From: Narthecium ossifragum
Lineage: Eukaryota > Streptophyta > Magnoliopsida > Dioscoreales > Nartheciaceae
Assembly: GCA_963920575.1 (NCBI GenBank)
Contig: OY986970.1
Span: 3,811,654 to 3,875,653, forward strand
Direction of reading: 5' to 3'
Length of the DNA: 64,000 nucleotides
Part shown: positions 22,314-32,461 of the stretch, piece after piece
How the letters are laid out: every line of letters starts with the position of its first letter
How positions within the stretch are numbered: the stretch's first letter is position 1
Notes under the pieces: model-generated
What the model was told of the DNA's origin: nothing
Database searches by the model: none
Seen by the model: only the letters and a program-made list of their open reading frames with translations
Made by a program: the position numbers and the translations under genes

Positions 22314-23737
22314 TCATGTCTTCCCAAAAACCAAACATGTAGAAGAAGTACCCTTCAAGTATCTTAAAATCCATTTCACTGCCTGCCAGTGAGCCTTTCC
22401 AGGATTTGCCATGTATCTGCTCACAACACTAACAGCATGGGCAATGTCAGGACGAGTACATACCATAGCATACATGATGCTACCAACTGCATTGGAATAT
22501 GGAACACGAGACATGTACTTAATCTCATCATCAGTTTTAGGAGACATATCTGCTGAAAGTCTAAAATGAGGAGCAAAAGGAGTACTAATAGGTTTGGCAT
22601 CAAGCATGCCAAAACGATCAAGAACTTTCTCAACAAAACCCTTTTGAGTCAAAAACAGTTTTCCAGCTTTACGTTCTCTCTTAATCTCCATACCAAGAAT
22701 TTTCTTGGCAGCCCCTAAGTCCTTCATCTCAAATTCACGACTTAGACCATCCTTCAACTGATCAACCTCAAACATATCCTTTGCAGCAATGAGCATATCA
22801 TCCACATAAAGTAACAAATATATGAATGATTCATCAGAAAGCTTTCTAAAATATACACAATTGTCATACTTGCTTCTAGAGTATTCATGGTGCAGCATAA
22901 AAGAGTCAAAACGCTTGTACCACTGTCTAGGAGACTACTTCAATCCATACAAAGCTTCTTAAGCAAACAAACATGATCTTCTTTTCCTTCAACTATAAAA
23001 CCCTCCGGTTGATGCATATGGATGGTTTCATCAAGTTCTCCATTTAAGAAGGCAGTCTTAACATCAAGCTGCTCTAACTCATAATCATTTATAGCAACAA
23101 GACTAAGCAAGATGCGAATAGAGATATGTTTCACAACAGAAGAAAAAATGTCATTGTAGTCAATACCTTCAATTTGACTGTAGCCCTTTGCAACTAATCT
23201 TGCTTTGTACTTAGCATCCTCAACACCAGGGATGCCTTCCTTCCTCTTGAACACCCACTTGCATCCAACAATTTTCTTCTTGCTAGGAGGTTTTATTAAG
23301 ACCCATGTTTGATTTTTCTGAAGAGACTCCATCTCTGCATTCATAGCCACCAGCCAAGAACCTGAGTCACTAGTTGAAATAGCATCTGAATAGAATGTAG
23401 GTTCATGAAAACAATCGGTTTCTAATCCAGCAGACAGAGCATAAGCAACTAAATTATTTTCAGCATATCTCTGAGGTGGTCGAATATCTCTTCTTGGTCT
23501 ATCTCTTGCAATGGAATAAATATCAGAATGAGTAGCCTCTTCTTCTTCATCATCTGAACCAGTCTGAGTTGGAGGAGTTTGCACTGAAGAAGAAACTTCC
23601 TGAGAAGTAACAGGAGTAAGCTCCACCTGCACCCCAACCGGTGAATTATCTGAGCCTTTTGAAACAAGAGGAGTAGCACAATTATTTTTCGGATGAAGCA
23701 TAGCCGACTCATCAAAAGTTACATCCCGGCTAACCAT
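22314..23737 (-). pseudogene. Copia 2 reverse transcriptase, split in two frames
   Basis: The upstream frame (22940-23737) holds the RT N-terminal part: NQTWVLI, KYKARLVAKGYSQIEGIDY and LDVKTAFLNGELDETIHM. A frame break near 22900-22940 follows. The downstream frame (22314-22898) carries the catalytic LLLYVDDMLIAAKD and EMKDLGAAKKILGMEIKR, characteristic of Tork/Tnt1-type copia. The break lies inside RT, so no full enzyme can be made. Confidence 0.9.
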
Positions 23738-25275
23738 GAACTTAGAAGATTCTGGACACCATAATCTGTAACCTTCACTCCATCAATGTATCCTAAGAAG
23801 ATGCACTTCTTAGCCCTAGGAGCCAGCTTTCCTTCGTTCACATGACAATATGCTGGACAACCAAAAATCTTCAAATGAGAATAAGTAGGAGATTTTCCTG
23901 ACCATACCTCCTCTGGAGTCTTAAACTCGATGGAAGCAACTGGAGATCGGTTCACTAGATGACAAGCTGTAAGCACAGCTTCGGCCCAGAAAGATTTCTC
24001 CAAACCAGCATTAAAGAGCATAGATCGTGCTCTCTCAAGAAGTGTCCTATTCATCCGATCTGCAACTCCATTCTGCTGTGGAGTACCAGGGACAGTAAGA
24101 TGCCTTTGAATACCTTCATTCCTGCAAAAGTTGTTAAACTCTCCACTGCAGAACTCTAGGCCATTATCTGTCCTCAACCTCTTAACCTTCCTCTCTATCT
24201 GCTTTTCTATCAAAGCCTTCCATTGCTTGAACTTCTCAAAAACATCACTTTTCTGCTTGAGAAAATAAACCCAGACTTTCCTTGAAAAATCATCAATAAA
24301 GGTAAGCATATATCTAGCTCCACCTTTTGATGGAACTTGAGAAGGACCCCAAAGGTCAGAGTGAATATAATCCAAAGTAGCTTTGGTTCTGTGAATTGCA
24401 CCACTGAAACAAACTCTCTTTTGCTTGCCAAAAACACAGTGTTCACAGAAGTCCACCTTCCCTGTACTCTGACCACATAGTAAACCTCTCTTGCTCAAGA
24501 GAGACATACCCTTCTCACTCATGTGACCCAGACGCATATGCCATAGCTTAGTTACTTCAGTATCTGACAAAGAGGAAGAAGTAATAGCTACAGAGCCTGT
24601 AACAGTAGTTCCCTGCAGCACATATAAACTACCGCATCTCTTGCCTTTCATAACAACTATAGCACCATAACAAACTTTTAGAACTCCACCTTCAGCTGTA
24701 TACTTGCATCCATTTGCATCAAGAGTACCTAAAGAAATTAAATTCTTTTTCAACTCAGGAACATGCCTAACTTTCGATAATGTCCTCACCATACCATCAT
24801 GCATCCTTATCTTGATTGTTCCCTTACCAACAGCCTTGCAGGCTGCATTGTTTCCCATGAGAACTAGGCCACTATCGACTGATTCATAAGTGGAGAAATA
24901 ATTCTTGTAAGGACACATATGATAAGAACAGCCGTTGTCCAGAATCCATTCATCTCTGCTGCGGATCTGATCCTGGTTAGCAAAGAGAACATCACCATTG
25001 TCTTCATGCACAACACTTGCTTCGACAGTTTTATCAGGGTTCTGATTGTTTGGTGGTTCACGTTGTAACTTGTTCTTCAACTTATAACAATCATCTTTCT
25101 TATGGCCCTTTTTCTTGCAGTAATAACTAGAAAATATTACTAGAGTCAAAATTTTTCTTGCCCCTTGACTTTGATCTAGACTTAAATCTCCTGTTTTTTG
25201 AATTTCTGTCACTTGGCCTACCTCTAGCAACAAGACCCTCAGCATGAGAGCCCGAAGATTGAGAAATAAGTTCAT
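23719..25275 (-). pseudogene. Copia 2 zinc knuckle-protease-integrase frame
   Basis: A 518-codon frame. It begins in the gag tail with the zinc knuckle [11 protein letters not shown]. The protease region reads [13 protein letters not shown], where the usual D-T/S-G is DNG, a change likely to harm activity. Integrase landmarks follow: [44 protein letters not shown] and [13 protein letters not shown]. It ends in another frame before RT begins. Confidence 0.9.
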
Positions 25276-25834
25276 TATTTAGCATATCTCTAGATAGGAT
25301 ATCAGCCTTAACCTCCTCTAAAGATATACTCTCTTTTCCATAAGTGACAGTTTCACGAAAGTGCTTAAAGGATGGAGGAAGAGAACATAACAGCAATAAA
25401 GCCTTATCTTCATCATCAATCTTAACTTCCAAATTTTCTAAATCCATGATAATGGTATTGAAATTATCAAGATGTGATTTGATAGATGTACCTTCCACCA
25501 TGCGAAGCATATATAACTGCTGCTTAAGCCGGAGCTTATTGGTTAAGCTCTTCGTCATATAGAGAGATTCTAACTTCAACCAAAGAGCTGCTGCTGTATC
25601 CTCCTTTGCAACCTCTTGAAGAACTTCATTGGATAAACACAACTGAATAGCAGTTAGAGCCTTCAAATCCAGTTCCATCCAATCTTCATCAGAGGTGGTC
25701 ACAAGTTTCTTTGATATCCCTCCAAGAGCCTTGAACAGGTTGTTCTGGACCAAAATCCCCCGCATACGAAGTTGCCATAAACTGAAACTGATCTTCCCAT
25801 CAAACTTCTCAATATCAAACTTCGTTGCCATCAC
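25127..25834 (-). pseudogene. Copia 2 gag frame
   Basis: The frame starts MMATKFDIEKFDGKISFSLW, next to the primer-binding site, and runs 235 codons through LWLKLESLYMTKSLTNKLRL and LLCSLPPSFKHF. The basic tail ([12 protein letters not shown]) precedes a frame break before the zinc knuckle. The start is typical of Tork-type gag. Confidence 0.88.
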
Positions 25835-26673
25835 TCAACACCTAATCAATCAACCTAAAGCTCTGATACCAGTTTGTTAGGAATAAACCCAAGTAGATCG
25901 TCAATTGACAGGTGGTTTGGATGAAAAACAAGTACCAAACGAAGATAAGAAGAAAACGAAGAAGAGAATATAGTAATGACACACAGATTTAACGTGGAAA
26001 AACCCTTCTAAATAGAAGGTAAAAAACCACGGGAGGAGAGGAGGAATCCACTATGAAAAATCACCAAGAATACAGCCAAGTTCTTCGTCTCTGTTTTCTT
26101 CAGGAAAGAGAAAACAGAGAACTTACAAAACTTCTCTCAAACGATGAAGAACAATGAAACCTTAACCCTAATCTCATGATCTAGGGCTTATATATATAGA
26201 CCACTACGATCCAATAGGACCTTAACGGATTTATACTAAAACAAATATAATAAAACCCGTTAAGTATAGTTGCCTAATATAAAACGGTCTTCAGCATCGG
26301 GCGTCCACGGTCGACCGTCAGGTTCCCACGGTCGACCGTCAGGTTCCAACGGTCGACCGTCATGCTTCCACGGTCGACCGTCAAATTCCTACGGTCGACC
26401 GTCCTGCTTGAACGGTCCATTGGCACGAGTCCATCAACGCCTGCGGTCGATCCTCGCATTGACCCTGGGAAGTGATTTTCTTGACAGAGGCTGACAGTCG
26501 ATGCCACGGTCGATGTGGCGGTCGACCGTCAGAACCTTGAGACAAAACGGTTAATGCTGCGGACGATGTTCCGATCGTCCGTGACAACCCGCGGTCGACC
26601 GTCAAGAGTCCACGGTCGATCGTGGTCTTCAAAAATTGCTGAGAAGGATTTTTGAGACAAACTCAACACTTTT

Positions 26674-27180
26674 ATATGTTTAAGCTAAGATGGAATTGGA
26701 GTTGGTACGAGTTTTGATGGAAAGCTAGCTTGATATTTAATTCACTAGCCAGGAAGCAATGTCTACGGCCCACTGAATTCAAAAGATATTTAATTGTAAG
26801 AAGCAACAATGGAGTACGTCACACAGTTTAATTGAACTTAGGATCTTGATTTGATATCGTGAAAGTCTTAGACTACATTAATATAAACTCACTCTCATCA
26901 ATATTTATTTAAGATTTTGGTTTAAGTAGTTAAAGTACTTTCATTGTATCATATAAGATGTCCTGTGTTCAAAGCTCTGTGTATATTTCACTGATAGTTT
27001 TAAATGACGAGTTTATAAACAAGGTTAATTACCTACAATAAGACTTCAAATCGGAGGTTAGGACCATCTTCTTGAATCCCTCGGTCCATATCAACTTTGC
27101 AAATCGCCTCCACCTTTTCTGGGCAAAGCCTGCATCCATCAATAATAAGTCTGGACGGGCCTCATCTGATGTTTGTGCTT
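26674..27180. repeat. 3' flank of PR-1 copy B
   Basis: 26680-26870 matches 6520-6700 (shared GGAAAGCTAGCTTGATA and AAGCAATGTCTACG), and 27080-27135 matches 6955-7005 (GGTCCATATCAACTTTGCAA). It is the continuation of the copy B flank that copia 2 split. Confidence 0.75.
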
Positions 27181-28340
27181 AGGGCCCAATATGTATTGGC
27201 GGCCTGGACCAGGGTCATGCATTTCCAATTCTCCAATGAGATTAAACTAATGTGAAGAGGTAAATTAAGTTATTGAAGTTATAATCTTGACGAACAATTC
27301 ATGATCTCCAACACATGAAATAGTCAAGTAAATAACATATTCAACTTATGGATATCGGGGGGGAGACTTTGGCCTTTTAACATAACTGCGGGAAGAAGAA
27401 AAACTAATAGGCGTAAACTTAGAAGGCATGCATAGAGGAAACTATTCATGAGATTTGGCATCAAATATTTATTTTAGGATATGCTTTGTTTACTCCTATC
27501 TCACGGGGTGACAATGTAATAGCTGATGGTATGGCTCGGTCGTGTCGATCCTTCGGGGTTCCTATTGTTTGGGAATCGGAGGACGGCCAATCAGCGTTGG
27601 ATAAGTTTTTGTAATTCTAACCTCCAGACTCAACTCATAATAAATAAATAAATAATTTAAATAAATAAAAAACTTAGAAGGCATGAATGAACTTGTTGAC
27701 GCGTGAAGAGGTAAATTTAGTTATTGGAATTATGTTCGAACGAATACATTGCGGAATGAATCCTATTACATCATACTGGTTGTAACATTAATCCCCTTAG
27801 ATTGGATGGTGATATTAAAACATGCCAATATTAATTTAGTTTTCATGATGATCCTCTGGAGATGGCGATGGGGCGAGTTCTCCCAAACCCTCCGAGCCGC
27901 CCTATCAAACAATTCATTACAAAATATCAATATTGAAACCCATCCCTGCTTTATATCAAAATATCCCCACCCTATCCCCGCTCCGCTCCACCCCAACCCA
28001 ACTCATAAGAAAATGAATTAATAAATTTCTAATGAACTGAAATTCCAAAAGCTTGACATTAAATTTATAAAAAAAAATAGTGCTTTAATTTTTTGGTCTC
28101 AAATATAGACATGTCATTGCTGAGTGCAGTAATGGTGAAGAAATCAGTAGAAAATGAAAAATTTTAAAAATTCAAAAATAAGCTTTTACGCAAATTCCCA
28201 TCACATAAACGCGAGAAAAATCTCCATTTACCCACTTCAAACGGGACGGATCAAATGGCTGACGCCGTTTACCCACCTCATGAGTCATGACTCATGACCA
28301 TGGCCAACCTACCATTCAGCTGGAGAGAAACGAAAAAGTC
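27181..28340. repeat. Upstream part of PR-1 copy C unit
   Basis: 27225-27345 matches 4800-4920, and 27690-27830 matches the pre-PR-1 block of the other copies (GCGGAATGAATCCTATTACATCA). No gene is present apart from a LINE tail at 27431-27669. Confidence 0.65.
27431..27669 (+). mobile_element. 5'-truncated LINE tail with 16-bp target duplication
   Basis: The short frame TPISRGDNVIADGMARSCRS resembles the end of the RNase H domain of plant L1-type LINEs. It is followed by a stop and an (AAAT)n tail. AAACTTAGAAGGCATG flanks it on both sides (27415-27430 and 27670-27685). Copy A keeps the uninterrupted site near 5257-5275 (AAACTTATAAAGGCATGAAT). Confidence 0.9.
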
Positions 28341-28349
28341 CAATGCATC

Positions 28350-28584
28350 GCATCGTATTCCCCTCACCTGCCGCATTTGCTATCGCATTCTTAGCCCCTT
28401 ATCTCGGAGCCCAATACATGAATTCGCCTACCAACCAACCGAAGATTGATTCCTATATAATAACAACCACCTAAAGGCCCTAAACCCTATATAAACCTCT
28501 CCATTCTCCCTCAACCTCTTTCTATCAGTCACAAGAAAGATCAAAGCTTCTCTTGGTCTGCTAGCTTCCCTTTCATTAGTTAAA
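28350..28584 (+). promoter_or_regulatory. PR-1 copy C promoter and leader
   Basis: The shared block is at 28357-28400 (TTCCCCTCACCTGCCGCATT), and the TATA box TATATAAA is at 28488-28495, 90 bases before the start codon. The promoter appears complete although the gene behind it is cut short. Confidence 0.75.
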
Positions 28585-28653
28585 ATGGCAGCCTTCTCAT
28601 TTGCCATTGTAGCTTCCGCCGTCCTACACCTCTTAAACCCTGTCAGTGCTGAC
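28585..28653 (+). pseudogene. PR1: PR-1 copy C, signal-peptide remnant
   Basis: Twenty-three codons, MAAFSFAIVASAVLH to PVSAD, match the PR-1 signal peptide. The match stops exactly after the codon for the first mature residue, where LTR-like sequence begins; a stop follows four codons later. No downstream PR-1 sequence was found before copy D. A short secreted-leader peptide is all it could encode. Confidence 0.9.
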
Positions 28654-29150
28654 TATTGGATTTAATTTCTAATGTGGTCTAATTATAACTTTATTAGGAT
28701 TAACTCACGGGTCAAATTCTTAATCAGTTAATGAGTCCAATTAATTAAGGATTATATTTCAGATGAATAATTGGAGTCCTGTCTCAAGTAGATTTCTAGT
28801 TAGTATCAGTCCGTGATGGGTCAGACGCCTGCAGTTATAAATAAGAGGCATTGGTCTCTTTCTTTCTGCACATGAAAAGTTAGAGAATCCCTATCAGTTC
28901 TCGACATATGGAGAGAGGAGAGAGATAGAAGACCAGAGAGCCCGCGACCTCACGCAAGTCGTTTGAGAGTGTTCGACTGCTATGACGATGGATAGTAAGA
29001 CTTGAAAATATGATTGGATTATACACGATGACTTAGGGTATGTTTTATGTTTCCTCATTATAGATGGTTTATATGAATATAGAACATCGATCCATGCATT
29101 AAAGTAATATTATGCTAACAATTGGTATCAAGAGCGACGGATTTGCTCAA
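28654..29150 (+). mobile_element. LTR plus primer-binding site, truncated retroelement
   Basis: The stretch ends TATGCTAACA at 29120, followed at once by ATTGGTATCAAGAGC, a primer-binding site of initiator Met tRNA type. A TATAAATAAG box lies near 28836. It begins where PR-1 copy C stops. No internal coding region or second LTR follows; a MITE starts at 29169. Confidence 0.7.
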
Positions 29151-29168
29151 TATGCATTTAGAAATTAA

Positions 29169-29740
29169 TGTCATGTTTGGTTGCCGTGGGAATTGGAATG
29201 AGAATGGGAACATGATTGGAAATGGGAACCGGGACTGGAAAGGAATTCTGGTTGTTTGGTACGTCAAGGAACTAGAATGGAAATGGAACTTGTAAGTGTT
29301 TGGTATACATAATAAACATGGGAACTGAAATGAGAATATAAATTAAAGACCAAAATACCCCTTACTCTAATAGCATAGATTTACGAATATTTTTATGTAT
29401 GTATATGTATTTGCATTATGTTGGCTTATTTGGATGAAAGATGAAAGGCAGAGACAAATAATGAGAAAAAGAAATAAGACTATTAAGATTGATCCTAGCT
29501 GTTTGATTAGTTTAATCAAAGAAAGATGAAGGGTATTCATGGACATTCCATGAATATGAGAGTTCATGCGTTTAAGAGAACTCTGGATTCCCATATCAAA
29601 TTCGGGAATCCAGAGTTCCCTCAAACGCAGGAACTTCAATTCCGATTCTTAAATGGAAGATGCAACCAAACATCTAGAATTCCTTGTTTTGAGGAATTTC
29701 TATTCTGGTTCCTGAATGAATAGTGCAACCAAACGTGGCC
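29169..29740. mobile_element. MITE, about 572 bp
   Basis: The inverted ends contain ATGTTTGGTTGC (left) and GCAACCAAACGTGG (right), with TAA on both sides. Long inner palindromes such as GAACTCTGGATTCCC and GGGAATCCAGAGTTC lie near 29579-29610. Tourist-like by its TAA duplication. Confidence 0.7.
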
Positions 29741-31375
29741 TAAAGTTCCATTATAGTTGATTTTCGGATTTTAGAATATAGGTTTTTTCTAATTTCGAAA
29801 TCATGTTACAGTTTTTTCGGATTTAGTTAATCCTGAAATTAAAGTTTATCTTTTAGAGCTTATGGTTCTACCTCTATTCTTGTAAAAGCTTTCAATGTTT
29901 TTTAATAGAATTTCCGGATTTTCTGGTTGGGTTTTCAGATTTTCCAGAAATTCATCTAATGGGGTTTTCGGATTTATTGAGGTTTTTTTAATTCCGAAAA
30001 TTAAAATAAATAAGTTAAACTGGGGAAGCCATGGTGGCCAACACCGTCAGATCGACGCTCCATCCATTTGGCCCACACATGATGGTGTTGCGGAAGCCTT
30101 TTCCGGTGACTGCGGCGTTGAACAGCGGCGACGGTTGGCTGGGGTTGCTTCGGCGGCGGCAGTACCCCTCACTGGCCTTCTTCAACTCGGCGCACCGACA
30201 AGGACGCAACGGCAACAATCCGACGGCCTCACCGCTTCGGATGTCCCCGGTGCAAGAAAAGAGACTGACCTTGGCCAGATTAAGTGGTGGCGGTGCCATC
30301 AGGAGGTGGCGAAACCCTAACCTAGGGTTTCCTCCAATCAGATGAAAGGAAGAAGGAGAAACTCAGAATCCAATCCAGATTGGAGTTGCTGAGCCCTTTT
30401 GCAGCAAACACCTTGTTTATGGTATTTACGCTTTTTGCCCTGACTACAACCATTCCTCGTCATCGCCTGCCCTTTTGCAGCAAATCACTTTATCTCTCTC
30501 TCTCTCTCGCACTGCAACTCCTACCATCGCTACCCTTCCATCCATCTCCATCGGCCACTGCGACTCCATCCATCGCCACCCGTTGTCGCATCTCCTTCTC
30601 ATCGCCACCCCAACATCTCCTCCTCGTCGAAGGCGCTGAATCCATCGCCGCCGTCGCATCTCGTCCTCGTTGCCGCCCAAGCATTTCCTTCTCATCGCGG
30701 CCACCGCCACAACACCTCTTCCAAAACCAACGATGGTGACGACAGAATCCCTAAATCACTCACTCACACACACTCTCTCTCCCTCCCTCTCTCTCTCTCT
30801 CACACTGCAACTCCTACCATCGCCGCCCTCCCATCCAATCCATCACCGCCCGCCGTTGCGACTCCATCCATCGCCACCCACTGCCGCATCTCCTCCTCGT
30901 CAAGGGCGCTGAATCCATCACCGCCATCGTAACTCGGACATCCTCGTCACCGCCCAAGCATCTCCTTCTCATCACGGCCGCCGGCACCGCACCTCCTCCA
31001 TGGGTTAATGCTGGATCCCCTCCACCGCCACCACCGTGCCTCTTCCATGGGTTGATGTTGCATCCCCTCCACCACCGCCACCGCGCCTTTTCAGAAATGA
31101 CAGATTTTTTTCAGTGGATCGTATGACCTTCCCAAACTAGACATGGTTGTGATTCAAAGCCTGACGAGGAGGAGATGGGCAGCGACGAGAAGGAGATGCG
31201 GCGACGAGTGGCGATGGATGGATCACAGCAGCGGGAGGCGATGCATAGGGTCGCAGCGCGTGAGAGAGAGAGGGTTCTGTTTAGCCGGCTGCAATCCAGT
31301 CAGCAGCTTACTAATGAGTTGGCGTCATCCGCGCCCCTAGATGGGATTCAACGAATTTTGGCTCTAGGTATGATG
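29741..31375. other. Unassigned low-complexity stretch
   Basis: A GC-rich open frame at 30031-30345 (104 codons) has no family I recognise. 30440-31090 is made of CATCGCC- and CTCTCT-rich degenerate repeats, with phrases such as CATCGCCACCC and GCATCTCCTCCTC recurring. No intact gene is supported. Confidence 0.4.
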
Positions 31376-31419
31376 CTATGACCTAAACAGCACCCACCAC
31401 TCCCGTCCTCCTCGGCCCC

Positions 31420-31745
31420 ATCCAACCTCAGAACCGGATACCCAAGGTCCCTCTGACCTCTCCTCCATCATCTCCTCCTTCTCTGGTGAAGTCGCGGCCA
31501 AACCCCGAGCTCCGCCCTTCTCAAGGATCCGCCGCCGTCCCGCCACTCCCGGCCTTCTTGGCCCCATTCAACCTCGGATACGGATGCCACCATCATCTCT
31601 CCAGTGAAGCTGTGGCGAACCCCCAAGCTCCGCCCTTCACAAGGATCCAGCGTCGTCGCCCCTCTACGCCCCCACTCCCGGCCTCCTCGGCCCCATCCGA
31701 CCTCGGATCCGGATACCCGAGGTCCCTCCGACCTCTCCTCCATTG
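31420..31745. repeat. Tandem repeat of about 125-130 bp
   Basis: CCTCGGCCCCATCCAACCTC, TTGGCCCCATTCAACCTCGG and CCTCGGCCCCATCCGACCTC mark three successive units, each with GCTCCGCCCTTC and AAGGATCC further on. Frames crossing it on both strands are repeat products rather than genes. Confidence 0.7.
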
Positions 31746-31759
31746 TCGAGCTCGCCCCA

Positions 31760-32461
31760 AGCCACCTCCCTAGCCGACAACTTCATCTTCTCAAGAGCCC
31801 GCCCGCCACCGCCTCTCTCAGATACGGCGTCTATGCCACCCAATGACTCGATTTGACCCGGTGGATCGACTTCCCAGGCCCAGGCGACCTCTTCGACGAG
31901 ATTCCCTTGCCACAGATCAAGCTCTGATGAGTTCTCAGCCGTCAAATCCTCTCCTTTGCTTTCCACGCCAGCCTGAACTAGATCTGGCTAACCTAATTGG
32001 CCAGACTTGATCCGGCTCAGTCCAGATCAATCAGATCCAATTAGGCTCAGTCTTAGCTCACTTTGATCAGGCCCAGATCCAGCAATCCAGACTTGACCAG
32101 ATCATCTCGAGCCAGATTGATTTGATCAAACCATCAGCCTAGATCAGAGCAGATTACAAGTCAGATCGAGACAGATCCTAACAGGATTGGGCCGATTTAG
32201 ACCAGATCAAATCGGATCTGAACCGGATTTGAGCCAGATCGAGCTTTGAAACCTTAATTGCATATATAATGAAACCTTGGCCATTGATCCCAAGATCTAA
32301 CGACTAAAAATTTAAACATATAAATAATGTAGAATAGAAATAGAAGTATGATTTAGAATAGAAATGAAGAACTTAGTAATAACATAGAAAAATGACGGCG
32401 GATCTTAGGTCGTTGGAGGTTAAGACTGGCATAGGAGGGTTAAGAACTTAGTAATAACTTA
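31760..32461. other. CAGATC-rich non-coding stretch
   Basis: 31970-32250 is packed with AGATC-type phrases (CCAGATC, GATCAGGCCC). Similar sequence, partly inverted, lies at 35520-35830 beyond the Cassandra array, so the array may have landed inside one larger repeat. No gene is seen. Confidence 0.4.

Larger units (their letters stand above)
21023..26668 (-). mobile_element. Ty1/copia LTR retrotransposon 2 (Tork/Tnt1-like)
   Basis: LTRs at 21023-21757 and 25875-26668 begin TGTTAGGA and end CTCAACA. A perfect 5-bp duplication CTTTT flanks it (21018-21022 and 26669-26673). The element reads on the minus strand: primer-binding site next to 25874 (complement of CTCTGATACCAG), gag, protease, integrase, RT, RNase H. 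The LTRs differ by some 15-20 substitutions plus repeat-number changes (735 versus 794 bases). Several frame breaks make it defective. It lies in the 3' flank of PR-1 copy B. Confidence 0.95.

Noticed and set aside
30031..30345. 104-codon frame as a possible mitochondrial or small protein gene
   Set aside because: No family resemblance, no promoter features seen, and it lies in repeat-rich sequence.
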